A stretch of DNA of 64,000 nt from Gemmatimonadetes bacterium 13_2_20CM_2_65_7 (GCA_001915025.1 MNDR01000083.1:1-64000), one strand, 5' to 3'; shown: positions 33,882 through 45,578, numbered from the stretch's first letter. Made by a program: numbers and translations. Notes: generated by a model not told the origin, from the letters alone.

Positions 33882-35504
33882 CGGTCCTCCGCCGTTCACG
33901 CGGAAGCGCCGGATCGTCTGTGCCAGCTGCGTCGCGGCTTCTGACAACCGCTGCGACGTCGTTGTGAGCTCGCCAAGCGACGCGAACTGGTGAGCGGTGG
34001 CGGCAGACGTCTGGCGCGCACCGCTTGCCGCGCCATCGGCGATCGCCGCGACTTCTTCCATACGGCGCAGCACCTCACGCATGCGCTTCGTTTGATTCTC
34101 TGTTTCGACCGCGAATGAAGTCGCGAACTGCACCGTCGTATTGAGGTCGGAGAAAATCGCGTCGAGCGCCCCCTGTACGGTCGTGGCGACGCTGCCGACG
34201 CCCTGCGCCGCTTCACGACCTTGCTGCATCGCCTCTACTACCCGACCTATCTGGCCCTGCGTTTGCCGCACCCGGGTGCGCACCTCTTCCGCGGATCGCG
34301 CGCTCTGCTCGGCGAGCTTCCGCACCTCGCCCGCGACGACGCGGAATCCTAACCCATGCTCGCCGGCGCGCGCGGCTTCGATGGCCGCGTTGAGCGCGAG
34401 CAAATCGGTTTGACTCGCAATGCGCGTGATCCCGTCCACGAGCTTGCCGATTTCCCGTGATTCACGATCGAGCTCGATCGCGACCTGTGCCGCGTGATCC
34501 ATGTGCACGAGCAGATTCATCAAGTACGTGCTCGCCCGGGATACCTCTTCGCCGCGGCGATGCGCCTGTAAGGCGATCTCGGTGATCCGTCGCTCCGCTT
34601 CCTGGGCGCGCGCGTGCAACGTGGTCGCGAGACCCGACGCTGCTTCCGAGTCCTCGCGGCCGGAGACGATGAGCTGGCGTTGACGCTCCGTTCCTTCCGA
34701 CAGGTGGTCAGTGGTCGTCGAGATCTCCTGCGAAGCGGTTTGCAGGTCGCGTGCGGAAACGGCGAGCTCACGCGCCATGGCGGCGAGCGCGTGGCCCTGC
34801 TTGCCGATTTCGCGGATGATGTCGGTGATGGCCGCAGTCGTGCGGTTGACGCTGACACTGAGGTATCCGATTTCGTCGGCGGCGAGGCCTTCGCCCGCTT
34901 CCATCTGCCGCGTCAGGTCCCCACGTTCGATCTCGCCGAGCACGCCGCGCGCGTGCCGCAGCCGCTCGATGATCTGCGCGAGCATGGGAACGAGGGCGAC
35001 GCAGGCGAAGACCAGCACGAGTCCTTCCTGCACATAAAGCGACCACGGCCAGCCATGGCCCGCGACCTGCGCTACGGCAGTCACGAGGGCGAACGCAACC
35101 AAATTGGTGATCAACGCGCCCCAGGCGTCGCGTCGCTCGAGATACAATGCCGCTTGCAGCGGCGCGATCAGATAGGCGCCGTAGAGCACGTGGCCGCTCG
35201 CGCCCATCGCGAACAAGACCGCCGAGATCAGGAGACAGCCGACGACCAGATTGAGCTGTGCGTACCACGGCTGGAACGGCGCGCGCTGCACCAGCCGGCG
35301 CACGCCCGCGTTGGCGCCGGCAAAGATCGCGGCGAACGCGAGCATGAACCACGACGAGATCGCACCGATGCCGGCGACCTTTACGATGCCGAGCAGCAGG
35401 ATGCCGAAGCCGACGAATCCCCAGCGCGCCCGCGTGTTCGCAAGCACATATTGCCGCTGCTTGGCGAGCCGTTCGTCGAGGAGCTGAGCCCCCAGACTGT
35501 TCAC
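33864..35504 (-). CDS. Methyl-accepting chemotaxis protein with six-helix membrane sensor
   Basis: 546 residues. About six helices in residues 28-180 replace the usual periplasmic ligand domain, followed by a HAMP-like stretch ([20 protein letters not shown]) and a long signalling coiled coil. The conserved hairpin is present: [20 protein letters not shown] and [20 protein letters not shown]. It presumably reports on membrane state or a hydrophobic ligand to CheA/CheW, which are not encoded here. The ATG overlaps the stop of the upstream DUF5916 gene (ATGA). Confidence 0.93.
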   Translation of the reverse strand: MNSLGAQLLDERLAKQRQYVLANTRARWGFVGFGILLLGIVKVAGIGAISSWFMLAFAAIFAGANAGVRRLVQRAPFQPWYAQLNLVVGCLLISAVLFAMGASGHVLYGAYLIAPLQAALYLERRDAWGALITNLVAFALVTAVAQVAGHGWPWSLYVQEGLVLVFACVALVPMLAQIIERLRHARGVLGEIERGDLTRQMEAGEGLAADEIGYLSVSVNRTTAAITDIIREIGKQGHALAAMARELAVSARDLQTASQEISTTTDHLSEGTERQRQLIVSGREDSEAASGLATTLHARAQEAERRITEIALQAHRRGEEVSRASTYLMNLLVHMDHAAQVAIELDRESREIGKLVDGITRIASQTDLLALNAAIEAARAGEHGLGFRVVAGEVRKLAEQSARSAEEVRTRVRQTQGQIGRVVEAMQQGREAAQGVGSVATTVQGALDAIFSDLNTTVQFATSFAVETENQTKRMREVLRRMEEVAAIADGAASGARQTSAATAHQFASLGELTTTSQRLSEAATQLAQTIRRFRVNGGGPSPTAE

Positions 35505-37819
35505 ATCCGGAATAGGTAGCTGGCCTTCAGGAAAAAGCCGTCGCCGGTGCGCGTGAGCCGGCCGAAGCTGAACGGCTCCGGCTCCGTGAGTGACGAACCG
35601 TATCCAAAGAACAACACCGTTCCCGGAGTAGGCCTGTAGGAAAAGAGAAAGTCGTTGCGGAACTCGGTATCGGTGTGGCGCGGCTGGAACTGACCTTTGA
35701 CGACCAGCGAATCGCCGGTGCGCGGATCACGTAACGCATCGATCTGCTGAGCGGTGTATTGGCCCACGTAGCGAAAGAAAATGTCGCGTGTCAGCTGATA
35801 CTCGAGCTTGAGGCGGGGGATATTTGCGGTCGAGAACCAGCTGCCATCCGCGGCTCGCGTGAGACGCTGATGCGTCCATTGGCCATCGACGCGGACGGCG
35901 TTCGTCGGCTTCCAGGTGACTCCCACAAAGGCGTTGAGCCCGCGTGATTCCGCGGCTTCGGCGAAGATCACGCCCATACCGGCGCCGACGTTGGCGTTCA
36001 GCGTGAGTGCGCGGTTCGGCGTGTTGAAGCCGATATTGCCGCCCCAGAGGTTGTAGCGCCCGTGGGGAACGACAAAGGGAATCAGGGTCCCCGCCGAGTC
36101 GACTTGATAGCCGGCGTAGTCGGGCGGATCGAAGCGCTGCTGGGCGTTCTGGTAGTTGGCGTTGACGCCCCAGCCGCCACGCAGCGTGAAGAGCCACTGC
36201 TCATTGATGTTTCCCTCGAACGTACTGGCGAGCTTGAAGAAGTCTCGATAGTGCCAAACGGGTTGGACCAGAATGAACGTGGTGGCATTCTCCAGTTCCG
36301 CGCCGAGCTTTCCATACCACGTGAAGCGATTGGCGAACCGGCCCTGCACGATGTTGACACGATTCACAAAGCCGCTGAGCGCCGCGAAATCGGGACTGAT
36401 GCCCACGAGCTCGGCATGGTTGCCGTACGAATAGCCCGTACGGTCGTAAAGTGTCACGTCCCAGAGCTGTCCCGCCCGAACCCCCAGTCCGGACCCAGCC
36501 TTTGTCCATGAGCCTACGAACTGCGCCTCGGAAAACCAGATCTTCTTCCAGATGACTCTGGCGTCGGCTCCGAACACGCGGTTCCAGGCACTCTCTACGA
36601 TACGGTCCGTATAGACGAGTCCCACTGTCGAGCTGGCGCCGAGGTCGCGTCGCAAGCGCAGCAGGTTCACAATCGGATGCAACCGAGGGGTCCCGCCGTT
36701 GTCGTCCACGGAGCCGATATAGGCGACCGCCGTGCCGCCCACTTTGCCGGTCAGCTTCGCTCCGACAATAGGGGAAGTGATCCGGCGCGTATAAATCAGC
36801 GCGTTCGGTGTGTCGAACTGCTCGAGGCCTTCCAGGAAAAACGGCCGCTTTTCGGGGAAAAACAGCGCGAAGCGTTGGTTGACGGTCACCTGGCCGACGT
36901 CGGCCTCGACCTGCGAGAAATCGGGATTCACCGTACCCGCGGCGCTCAGATTTTGCGTGACGCCCCAGCGGACGTTGACCCCCAGCTCGGGATCGATGTT
37001 GTGATAGCGGTAGGACGTGGGCGATACCGGTGCGCCGTCGAGGCGCGAGGTGAACTCCGGCGCGACGTCCATGACCAGGCCGCGGCGCAGGCCGGTGAGC
37101 GCCTTCAGCGTGCCCGATTGAATGAGAAAGCTCGCGCTGGCGCGTACCACGGGCGCCCAGGTGTCTTCATAGCCGGTATGCTGCGTCGTGCGGATGATCT
37201 GGATGCCCCAGTCCTGGGTCGCGCCGCTCTGATAGCGGAGGCTCTTGAAGGGAATGCGCACCTCGACTTCGTAGCCCCAGGGGGTGACGCGGCCCTTTGA
37301 CTGGTAGACGTAGTCGGGATTCAGATCGACGACGCCGTCGAAGCGAAAGCCGGCGTTCTGCCCGCCCGCCGCGCCTGCGAGTCCCTCACTGCGCACCCCG
37401 TCCTGTTGCACGCCGAGCGGGTTGACCGCGAACAGGAGCGCGCGGCGGCGGTCGTTGAAGGTGTCCAGGAGGAGCTGGATCTTATCGTCGGCGTCGATGT
37501 TGTCGCGGTTGGCCAGCGTCGCGCGCACGACGTTCCCATGGGCCTCGTACGCGCGAATCCCGAAGTAGATCGCGTCCGGACCGTAAAACGCGAGCACCTC
37601 CGTGCTGTCCTCCGCCGGCCGGCTATCGACGGGGCGGTATTGCGTGAAGCCGGTGAGCAGCGCCGCTTGCTGCCAGGCCGCTTCATCGAGGACGCCGTCG
37701 ACGTGCACCGACGGCGCGTCGATGCGCGGGACGCGCACCTCGATCCGATGGAGGCGGCCGTCGTAGACCGGTTGCGGATCGCCCACAGACTGGAGCAGAA
37801 CGAGAAGAACGGCGAGCAT
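35501..37819 (-). CDS. DUF5916 protein: carbohydrate-binding-like domain plus beta-barrel
   Basis: 772 residues with a short signal peptide. Residues 35-230 form a CBM9-like domain ([44 protein letters not shown]). The remainder is a large beta-barrel with [19 protein letters not shown], a conserved DUF5916 sequence, and a terminal Met-containing strand (SYLFRM). It is probably an outer-membrane protein; substrates of this family are unknown. A TAGTTT box seven bases before the ATG suggests a leaderless message. Confidence 0.88.
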   Translation of the reverse strand: MLAVLLVLLQSVGDPQPVYDGRLHRIEVRVPRIDAPSVHVDGVLDEAAWQQAALLTGFTQYRPVDSRPAEDSTEVLAFYGPDAIYFGIRAYEAHGNVVRATLANRDNIDADDKIQLLLDTFNDRRRALLFAVNPLGVQQDGVRSEGLAGAAGGQNAGFRFDGVVDLNPDYVYQSKGRVTPWGYEVEVRIPFKSLRYQSGATQDWGIQIIRTTQHTGYEDTWAPVVRASASFLIQSGTLKALTGLRRGLVMDVAPEFTSRLDGAPVSPTSYRYHNIDPELGVNVRWGVTQNLSAAGTVNPDFSQVEADVGQVTVNQRFALFFPEKRPFFLEGLEQFDTPNALIYTRRITSPIVGAKLTGKVGGTAVAYIGSVDDNGGTPRLHPIVNLLRLRRDLGASSTVGLVYTDRIVESAWNRVFGADARVIWKKIWFSEAQFVGSWTKAGSGLGVRAGQLWDVTLYDRTGYSYGNHAELVGISPDFAALSGFVNRVNIVQGRFANRFTWYGKLGAELENATTFILVQPVWHYRDFFKLASTFEGNINEQWLFTLRGGWGVNANYQNAQQRFDPPDYAGYQVDSAGTLIPFVVPHGRYNLWGGNIGFNTPNRALTLNANVGAGMGVIFAEAAESRGLNAFVGVTWKPTNAVRVDGQWTHQRLTRAADGSWFSTANIPRLKLEYQLTRDIFFRYVGQYTAQQIDALRDPRTGDSLVVKGQFQPRHTDTEFRNDFLFSYRPTPGTVLFFGYGSSLTEPEPFSFGRLTRTGDGFFLKASYLFRM

Positions 37820-37832
37820 GGAACTAAAACTA
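37820..37832 (-). promoter_or_regulatory. Putative leaderless -10 box of the DUF5916 gene
   Basis: On the minus strand TAGTTT (37832-37827) is followed by seven bases and then the ATG at 37819. There is no ribosome site in the gap. A weak -35-like TCCACA would fall inside the adjoining heptamer array. Confidence 0.45.
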
Positions 37833-37833
37833 C

Positions 37834-37922
37834 AATGCGAAATGTGGAATGTGGAATGCGGAATTTCGGAGGCAAGCGACGATTCGTCAGGTCAATTCCA
37901 CATTTCGCATTTCACATTTCGC
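37834..37922. repeat. Facing pair of four-unit heptamer arrays (long inverted repeat)
   Basis: Left array, 37837-37864: GCGAAAT, GTGGAAT, GTGGAAT, GCGGAAT. Right array, 37895-37922, is the same family on the other strand: ATTCCAC, ATTTCGC, ATTTCAC, ATTTCGC. Bases 37834-37850 are perfectly complementary to 37895-37911 (17 of 17), so RNA or DNA could form a long hairpin with a 44-base loop. It fills the gap between the permease and DUF5916 genes; no T-tract follows, so it is not a classical terminator. Confidence 0.8.
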
Positions 37923-37926
37923 ATTA

Positions 37927-39147
37927 CTACTCGTACCGCAGCGCGACAATCGGGTCCAGAGCCGCCGCCCGCTTGGCCGGCCAGAGGCCGAAGAACAAGC
38001 CGACCAGCGCGCTGAACAAAAACGCGATCAGGATGGCGAATAGGTTAATCGACGTGTTCCAATGCGCGATCTTGGACAGGCCCACGGCGCCGAGGACGCC
38101 GAACAGGATCCCGATCACGCCGCCGACGAGGCATAGCACCAACGCCTCGACCAGAAACTGGAACATGATGTTGAAGCGCGTCGCGCCGAGCGCTTTGCGG
38201 ACGCCGATCTCGCGCGTCCGCTCCGTGACCGAGACCAACATGATGTTCATGATCCCGATCCCGCCGACGAGGAGACTGACCGCCGCGATGCCCGCGAGGA
38301 GATAAGTGAACGTCTCGGTCGTCTGCTGAAACGTCGCGAGGATATCCGACTGGTTGCGGATCTGGAAATCGTTTTCCCCGCCAGGCCGGATCTTGTGCTC
38401 ACGGCGCATCACACGCTCGATCTCGATCATCGCGAGCGTCATTTGTGGCACGCTCGCTGCATCGACCGTGATCGACCGCAGGCGATTGGTGCCCATGATG
38501 CGGTAGCGCGCGGTCTGCAGGGGAATGAGAATCTGCTCGTCCGGATTCCCAAACCCCATCGCGGAACCCTTCGACGACAGCACGCCGATGATTTCAAAGG
38601 GAATGCCGCGGATCTGGATCTCCTGCCCGATCATCGCGGCACCATTCGCGTTGAACATTTCGGGAATGGCCGATCCGAGCACGGCGTAGCGGCGCCGCCC
38701 CTCGTCTTCACCGGCCGTGAACATCCGGCCGGCGGTGAAGGTGTAGTTCTTCACGGTTGGATAATTCGGCGTGGTGCCGACGATGTTCACATTGGCGTTC
38801 AGGCCGCCCCGCTTCACTTGAAAGTTGCGGGTCAACTCGGGGACGACGCCCTTCACGTAGCGCGCACTCGCGGCGAGCGAGTCGGCGTCATCCACGGTCA
38901 GGCTGGCACGCTGGTCGAACATGATCGCGACGCCACCGCGGAATGACTGGCCGGGATAGATGGACAACAGCGTTGGCCCGAGCGCCTGAATGCGTGCCTG
39001 CACGGCCTTCTGCGCGCCGCTGCCGAGCGCGACCATCGTGATGACCGCGCCCACGCCGATGATGATGCCCAGCATCGTGAGAAACGACCGCAGCTTGTTC
39101 GCCCGGATCGACTGGAGCGCGACCTGGAAGATCTCGTCGAAGAGCAT
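37927..39147 (-). CDS. MacB-type ABC transporter permease (FtsX family)
   Basis: 406 residues. TM1 near residues 20-45 (LRSFLTMLGIIIGVGAVITM) is followed by a periplasmic MacB_PCD domain (about 50-280) and three C-terminal helices (FTYLLAGIAAVSLLVGGIGI; FLVEALVLCLVGGVIGILFG; INLFAILIAFLFSALVGLFF). The motif REIGVRKALGATRFNI is typical. The ATPase is a separate protein here (40688), as in LolCDE- and MacB-like split systems. It probably drives transport through the TolC protein of the same operon. Confidence 0.93.
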   Translation of the reverse strand: MLFDEIFQVALQSIRANKLRSFLTMLGIIIGVGAVITMVALGSGAQKAVQARIQALGPTLLSIYPGQSFRGGVAIMFDQRASLTVDDADSLAASARYVKGVVPELTRNFQVKRGGLNANVNIVGTTPNYPTVKNYTFTAGRMFTAGEDEGRRRYAVLGSAIPEMFNANGAAMIGQEIQIRGIPFEIIGVLSSKGSAMGFGNPDEQILIPLQTARYRIMGTNRLRSITVDAASVPQMTLAMIEIERVMRREHKIRPGGENDFQIRNQSDILATFQQTTETFTYLLAGIAAVSLLVGGIGIMNIMLVSVTERTREIGVRKALGATRFNIMFQFLVEALVLCLVGGVIGILFGVLGAVGLSKIAHWNTSINLFAILIAFLFSALVGLFFGLWPAKRAAALDPIVALRYE

Positions 39148-39149
39148 CG

Positions 39150-40687
39150 CTACGGTCTCGTGGGCGTCGCCGCCGGCGGCCGCTGTTGTGTGGTCGTCGG
39201 CTGCTGTTGCACGCCAGGCAGGCCACCACCCGTGAAGCTGCGCATGCGCTGTTGCATGTCGCGCTGGGAATTGAGCAGCGACGCGCTGGGAAGCACGAGT
39301 ACGGTATCCTGCTCGGTCAGGCCGCTCACCACCTCGATGTAATCGAGGTCGGAAAGTCCGGTGCGAATCTGCACCGGCGTCGGCTGTCCCTTGCGGAGCG
39401 TGAAGACGATGTAGCTGGAGGCGTCGCCTCCACTCCGCCGCATGCCACCGCCACCGGCTCCTCCTCCACCGCCCCCGCCCCCCCCCGCGCGTTGGAACGC
39501 GGCCCGCATGGCCGTCATCACGCTCTGCTCGGCCGGCGTCAGCTCCTGGCCCGACATCCGCTTCTGAAATGCCGAACGAACCTGCGCTTCGGTCACGCCG
39601 GGCGGCAGTTGAATCGTCCGCCCGTCCGGCATGGTCATCGTGTTGCCACCAGGGGTCGAGTCCCTTCGCGTCGCGGTGCCTCCGCCGAGCGAGGCGCTGT
39701 CATGGGTGGTCGGCGTCTGCGGCCGTTGGGCCGCGAGCTGCTGTTGCACCTGCTGGGGATCGAGCCCGAGGACTTGAGCTGCCGATGCGACGTCGCGCTG
39801 AGTCCGCAATGCCGCGTTGGGGATGGCCAGCGCGTTCTGACGCTGCCCAACGTGAATCTCGACCTCCGTATTCATCCCCGGCTTGAGGAGATGACTCGGG
39901 TTGGGGATGCGCACCAGGACGTTGAACATCGTCACGTTCTGCTGCACGGTCGCCTGCGGCTCGATCTTCAGGACCGAGCCTTCGAACGGCCGGTTGGGAT
40001 ACGCATCGACCGTAATACTCGCGAGCAGGCCGGGCTGCACCTTGCCGATGTCGGTCTCGTCCACGAGCGCGCGGATCTGCACGGTATCGAGGTTCGCCAT
40101 CTTGAACAGCACGGTTCCGCCACCCACGTCCGTCGTCGGGGATGAGATCACGGTGCCGAGCTCGACGTTTTTCGTGATGATTGTGCCGGCGAGTGGGGCA
40201 CGCAGCTTGGTGTCGGTCATGCGGTCGCGCGCGTTCTCGAGGTCGGATTGCGCGCGGATCACGGCCGCGTTGGCGTTGGCGTAGTCGAGTTTGGACTGAT
40301 CCCACTCGGTCTGGGTGATCGCCTGCGCCTTGAACAGCGTATCCGAGCGCGCAAGCTGAGCCTTCGCATTGCTGAGTTGTGCCTGCGCGACCGCCAGGTT
40401 CGCCTGCGCCTGCGCGAGGTTGTTGCGCGGGATGCGCGGGTCGATCGAGGCTAGCAGCTGGTCGGCCTTCACGTCGTCGCCGGTCTGCACGTTCATCCCG
40501 ATGATCTCGCCGGATGCCTTGGACTTCACGTCCACCGTGAGCACCGGTTCGATGGCGCCGGATGCCGACGCCGACACCACGATGTTGCGGCGCTCGACCG
40601 GGACCGCCTCGTACGACAGGTTCGGCTGCGTCTTGTGGCAGGCGATGACGGCGGCGAGGAGTACCACCACCGCGCGACTAGGAGTTG

Positions 40688-40691
<4 letters not shown>
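39150..40691 (-). CDS. MacA/HlyD-type periplasmic adaptor with polyglycine tract
   Basis: 513 residues with a lipoprotein-like signal ([11 protein letters not shown]). Lipoyl halves and a coiled-coil hairpin lie at about 60-190 ([40 protein letters not shown]), followed by beta-barrel and membrane-proximal domains. It couples the ABC permease to TolC. An insert of about 130 residues near 310-420 includes a Gln/Pro/Thr-rich segment and a run of nine Gly encoded by C9 (39478-39486). This insert is absent from typical MacA. The start overlaps the ATPase stop (ATGA). Confidence 0.92.
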
Positions 40692-41427
<736 letters not shown>

Positions 41428-41431
<4 letters not shown>

Positions 41432-42726
41432 AGCGTCCGTCCTACCACTGCCTCGAGTTGCGCGCGGGCAATCAGATAATCGAAGCGCACCTGAACGAGG
41501 TTTTGCTCCGCCGTGGTGAGTGCCGTCTGTGACGTGAGAAGATCGAGAATCGTCGCGGCGCCGACGCGGTACCGCTCGTTCTGCACGCGGAGATCCTCGG
41601 TCGCGGCGGCCACATTCGTCTCGGCGATCGAGATCTTTTCGAAGGCGGTCGCCAAGGCGGCGATTTCCTGCGTGAGCTGGGCGCTGACCTGCCGGCGCGT
41701 GTCGGCCGCGCGTGCTTGCGCTTCGTCGCGAGCGACGACGGCCGAGGTGAGCTGTTTCTCGCGCGAGAATCCGTTGAACAGATTCCACTGGCCGCTGAAG
41801 ATGACACGCCACCCCGACGAGTAACCATCAGTCGATGTCCAGGGAGCCACGGAACCCGAGTAGGAATTGCCGACCGATACGCTGAAGGTTGGCCAATACT
41901 GAGCGCGCGAAATCCCGACCTGCGCGCCGAGCGCCCGCGCCTGAGCATCAGCCTGTTGGACCTGCGGCGTGTTCGCGATCACGGATTGGCGCAAGTCCGT
42001 CGTGTCCGGCAGTGGAGGAAGGACGCTGTCCGGGACGGCGCGCACGAGCGCGTCGACACCGATCTGGCGGCCGAGATTCGCTTGAGCCGTCTCCAGGTTC
42101 GCCTGGGCCTGCAACAGTACGATGCGTGAGTTGCCATAGTCCACGAGCGAACGGAGCGAATCGGAACGCGTCGCGGAGCCGGCGTGCAGTTTGTCCACCG
42201 AGATCCGCAACTGCTGCTCGGCCCGACGCACCTGCGCTGCGGCGACACGCACGAGGTCCTCGGTGGCGAGAGCGTTATAGAACGCCTGTTTCGTCTGGAG
42301 CGTGACCTGAAAGCGCTGGTTCACTACGCCTGCTTCGGCTGCGTCCTGCGATGCATGCGACGAACGCATGTCGGCCAGTCTGCTAAAGCCATCGAACAGG
42401 ACCAGACTCGCGCTCAGTCCGCCGTTGAAGGCCGTCGACGCGGGAAGCGTCAGCGTTTGGTTGGTCGAAGAGTTGAACCGCGTCCCGCCAATTCTCTGGG
42501 AAGAGCCGCTGGCGGACACGGTCGGGAGATACGAGCCGAGGCTCGATCGCATCGCCGCGCCGGCACTGCGCTGATCGCCGCGCGCCTGCACCATCGCCGG
42601 CTGCACCTGCAACGCGCGCTCGACCGCTTCGTTGAGCGTGACTTCCTTTTGGGCTGGTTGCTGCGACGCGAGGCGCCCGCGCGGGAAAGCCGCCAGGGCC
42701 AACAGCACAGCGAAAGGCCACCGCAT
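41428..42726 (-). CDS. TolC family outer-membrane efflux protein
   Basis: 432 residues with a signal peptide ([20 protein letters not shown]). It has two homologous halves of alpha-helical barrel ([40 protein letters not shown]) and two beta-strand segments ([20 protein letters not shown]). It forms the exit duct of a tripartite pump with the adaptor and MacB-type ABC proteins encoded directly downstream. It overlaps the Spy-like gene by a single base. Confidence 0.93.
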
Positions 42727-43130
42727 TAGTTGGGTCCCCCTCCCCCGCGTTCCCCGGAGTTCTCTCTACGGTGATGCTCTGCGTTGTCGATCAGTCGCTG
42801 ATGCTTCTCCCGCTGTGCGGGCGTGAGCTGGGCGTCGATCTCGGCGCGCATCCGGGCCTTGATCGAGTCGAAGCGCGGGCGGACCTGCGCCCACAGGGAA
42901 TCGGTCTCGGGACGGTGGCGCTCGAAGATCGCGCGCACCGAGTCCCGTTGAGCGGTGCTGAGATCCAGCTCACGGCTCAGATATGCGACGATGGCGTCCG
43001 GGCCGCGGCGTCCGCGCATTCCCGCATCATCGCGCTCGGCGGCAGCGTGGCCGCCCCAACCTGCGAGGCCACCCGCCAGAAAAACGGCGGCGAGCAGTCC
43101 GACGGCGGCGAGTTTCGGTTTATTCAGCAT
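42726..43130 (-). CDS. Spy/CpxP-like periplasmic stress protein
   Basis: 134 residues with a signal or anchor segment (KLAAVGLLAAVFLAGGLAGW). The mature part carries the two LTxxQ-type motifs of the family: ELDLSTAQRDSVRAIFERHR and AQLTPAQREKHQRLIDNAEH. Spy and CpxP proteins are chaperone or sensor-like periplasmic proteins induced by envelope stress. Together with the ECF sigma factor and the efflux pump it forms a coherent envelope-stress operon. Confidence 0.88.
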   Translation of the reverse strand: MLNKPKLAAVGLLAAVFLAGGLAGWGGHAAAERDDAGMRGRRGPDAIVAYLSRELDLSTAQRDSVRAIFERHRPETDSLWAQVRPRFDSIKARMRAEIDAQLTPAQREKHQRLIDNAEHHRRENSGERGGGGPN

Positions 43131-43148
43131 GGCTCCTCGATAGTTCCT

Positions 43149-43550
43149 TTAGCGTTGCTCTACTAATGCAGTGAACACGATGCTCGGATCAGGCGGAGAC
43201 GGCGCCGTGACGAGCGCTGCGACGCCGCGTCCGGGTCCACCGACCGCGGCGGAGGCGATCGCGGCATCCATCGATACCGGAGCGGCTCCACCACCGGCCC
43301 CGGCGAACAAAACCGTGCGGCCGATGAGGAAACCGGCGATCAGCGCCGCCGCGGCTGCGGCAACGCCCGGGCGGAACCACGACGCGAGCACGTCCCACGT
43401 CGGGACCGTCGCCCGCCGCAGTGCCTCGTCATATCCTGCCATCACGCGAGCGACGAACGCGGACTGGCCGTCCCTGGGCTCGAGGGCCGCCCGCAACGCG
43501 GCCGCGAGCTCCGGGTCCGGACGATGGTCGAACATCTGCGAGTCTGTCAT
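43149..43550 (-). CDS. Probable anti-sigma factor (single-pass membrane protein)
   Basis: 133 residues from the ATG at 43550, which overlaps the sigma factor stop (ATGA). A cytoplasmic N-terminal region (PDPELAAALRAALEPRDGQS, then FVARVMAGYDEALRRATV) precedes one membrane helix (AAAAALIAGFLIGRTVLF) and a short Ala/Gly-rich outer tail. There is no zinc HxxxCxxC motif. Its position right after an ECF sigma gene makes an anti-sigma role likely. Confidence 0.65.
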   Translation of the reverse strand: MTDSQMFDHRPDPELAAALRAALEPRDGQSAFVARVMAGYDEALRRATVPTWDVLASWFRPGVAAAAAALIAGFLIGRTVLFAGAGGGAAPVSMDAAIASAAVGGPGRGVAALVTAPSPPDPSIVFTALVEQR

Positions 43551-44101
43551 TTCACCTGCTCCTTCCAATCAGCCAGAAGTGCTCGTAACCGGCGACGCCC
43601 GTGAAATACCTCCGAACGTACAGTTCCTTCGGGTACTCCCAGCATGCCGGCGATCTCGGCGTGCGAATATCCCTCGACGTCGAACAGTACCACCGCGGTG
43701 CGCCGCCGCTCCGGCAGCTCGGCCAGCGCGGCGCGCAAACGATCGCCCAACTCACTCTGCACTGCTGCCGCATCGGGCCGGGGCCCGCCGCCAACCAGCG
43801 CAGGATCGAGCGGCTCCGCACGCCGCACGCTACGGCGGCGACGCCGGTCGGTCGCGGCGTTGGCGACGATCCGCATCAGCCATGGGCCGAACGGACGCCG
43901 GGCATCATATTGGGCGAGCTTCACCAGGGCTGAGAGAAAGCCGTCCTGCGCGGCGTCATCGGCGTCATCGGGATCCCCTAACACCGCCCGTGCGACCCGG
44001 CGCGCTTGTGCCGCATAGCGCTCCACCAACTCCCCGAATGCCGCACGGTCGCCGGCCAGGGTCTTGGCAACAAGCCCCCGGTCGTCTCCTTCGCTTCCCA
44101 T
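43547..44101 (-). CDS. ECF (sigma-70 family) RNA polymerase sigma factor
   Basis: 184 residues from the ATG at 44101 (MGSEGDDRGLVAKTLAGD). A GTG/ATG further up at 44185 would add a poly-proline leader encoded by the G/C-tract. Region 2 is GDPDDADDAAQDGFLSALVK, with the promoter-melting RPFGPWLMRIVANAATD, and region 4 is LPERRRTAVVLFDVEGYSHA and EIAGMLGVPEGTVRSEVFHG. It should direct transcription of its own operon, including the anti-sigma, Spy-like, TolC and ABC genes. Confidence 0.93.
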   Translation of the reverse strand: MGSEGDDRGLVAKTLAGDRAAFGELVERYAAQARRVARAVLGDPDDADDAAQDGFLSALVKLAQYDARRPFGPWLMRIVANAATDRRRRRSVRRAEPLDPALVGGGPRPDAAAVQSELGDRLRAALAELPERRRTAVVLFDVEGYSHAEIAGMLGVPEGTVRSEVFHGRRRLRALLADWKEQVK

Positions 44102-44134
44102 ACGCTTTGCCCCGCCCGGGGGTTGGGACGGGGA

Positions 44135-44164
44135 GGGGGGCGGGGGCGGGGGCGGGGGCGGGGG
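44135..44164. repeat. (G5C)n tract, potential G-quadruplex before the sigma gene
   Basis: Five G-runs of five or six separated by single C bases on the plus strand, which is the template strand for the sigma gene. It lies just before the preferred sigma start at 44101 and just outside the end of the cardiolipin synthase-like gene at 44175. It could fold as a G-quadruplex or slip in length. Confidence 0.7.
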
Positions 44165-44174
44165 CATCCCTGCT

Positions 44175-45578
44175 TCAGCGGGCATCGGTCTCGCGGCGGC
44201 GCCGCCGTCTCGCGACCGTATAGCCCGCCAGCCACAGCGACGTCGCCAACGCCCCCACTGCGAGCACGGCGCTCGCGGTGAGCGGGAAGAGAATCAGGCA
44301 CACGCCGATGACCGCAAATAGACCCGCCGCCGCCCCGGCGAGCATTCGGCGGGCGCCGCCCGCCGCCTGCATGAGTGCAACGGCCGCCACCGCCTGCCGC
44401 TCCCGCAGCGACCGCTTGTAGTACGATGGCGCCCCCTCGCCCGCCGACGTCGGGGCGACGGCTGCCGCAGCCACGAGTTTCGGCGGCAGTGGCAGACGGC
44501 GCCGCGCCTTGAGCACGATCTCCCGGCTCTGCGCCATATCGTGCAGAAACTGCGTCGCCAATGTGGCCGTGAGACCGTCGGCCTCCGTCACGAGGTCGAG
44601 CTCGTAATTCCCGAACAGGCTCGAGACGTTGAGGTTGCTCGACCCCACGCGAGCCCAATCGTGATCGGCGACGAGCGTTTTCGCGTGCAGCATCGGTCCG
44701 CGGAATTCGAAGATGCGGGCGCCGGCATGCAGCAGCTCGCGATATCCGCTGCGCGTGAAGATGCGAACGATCGGCACGTCGGTGGTGCCGGGCAGGAGCA
44801 GCCGGACGTCCACGCCGCTGCGGGCCGCGTCGACGAAGGCAGCATAGAGCGGAGGCGGAGCGATGAGATATGCGTCGGTTATCCAGAGCCGCTCCGTGAC
44901 CGCGGCGGCGAGCAATTGCACGGCGCGGTAGATGCGTGACTGTCCCGGAAGGCCCTCGACGACGCGCACGCCCGAGGGCCCACATTCTTCGTTCGTTCCC
45001 GCCGCTTCGTCTACGGGAAGCGCCGGGCCGGCGCGCGCCCACATCCGGGCAAAGGCGCCTTCGAGCGCCGCCACGGCGGGACCGCAGACCACGACCATCG
45101 TGTCACGCCACGCCCGCCGCCCCAGCGCCGGATCGCCGGACCATTCGTTGCCGATACACAACCCGCCTGTCATGGCCCGATAACCGTCCACGACGAGCAG
45201 CTTGCGGTGATCGCGACTGAAGGCCTCGATAGGGCCGCTCGTCCAGATCGGCCGAAACGGCCGCACGTCCACGCCGTGCTGCCGGAGGTCGCGCCAAAAC
45301 GCATGGCTGGTGCTGCGGCATCCGAAGGCGTCGTACAGCACGCGCACATGCACGCCGGCGCGGGCGCGCTCGACCCATGCCGTCGCGAACCGGCGACCGG
45401 TGCGATCGTCGTGGATGATGTAGTTCTCGAAATGCACCGATCGCTGGGCGCCGGCAATCATCTCGAGCATCGTCTCGAGCGCATCCCGGCTCACGGCGAT
45501 GTGGCGGACGATGTTGCCGGGAATCGGTCGCGCGCCGGTGGCACGATCGAGAGCGCTCGAGAACGGGTGTGCGGTCAC
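44175..45578 (-). CDS. Phospholipase D / cardiolipin synthase-like protein
   Basis: 467 residues from the GTG at 45578, which overlaps the stop of the HD gene (GTGA). Two HKD motifs are present: SRDHRKLLVVDG and MLHAKTLVADHDWARVGSSN. Two helices near the C-terminus (GGARRMLAGAAAGLFAVIGV; TASAVLAVGALATSLWLAGY) anchor it. Cardiolipin synthases have such helices at the N-terminus instead, so topology is atypical. The likely reaction is transfer between phosphatidyl groups at the inner membrane. Confidence 0.88.
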   Translation of the reverse strand: MTAHPFSSALDRATGARPIPGNIVRHIAVSRDALETMLEMIAGAQRSVHFENYIIHDDRTGRRFATAWVERARAGVHVRVLYDAFGCRSTSHAFWRDLRQHGVDVRPFRPIWTSGPIEAFSRDHRKLLVVDGYRAMTGGLCIGNEWSGDPALGRRAWRDTMVVVCGPAVAALEGAFARMWARAGPALPVDEAAGTNEECGPSGVRVVEGLPGQSRIYRAVQLLAAAVTERLWITDAYLIAPPPLYAAFVDAARSGVDVRLLLPGTTDVPIVRIFTRSGYRELLHAGARIFEFRGPMLHAKTLVADHDWARVGSSNLNVSSLFGNYELDLVTEADGLTATLATQFLHDMAQSREIVLKARRRLPLPPKLVAAAAVAPTSAGEGAPSYYKRSLRERQAVAAVALMQAAGGARRMLAGAAAGLFAVIGVCLILFPLTASAVLAVGALATSLWLAGYTVARRRRRRETDAR

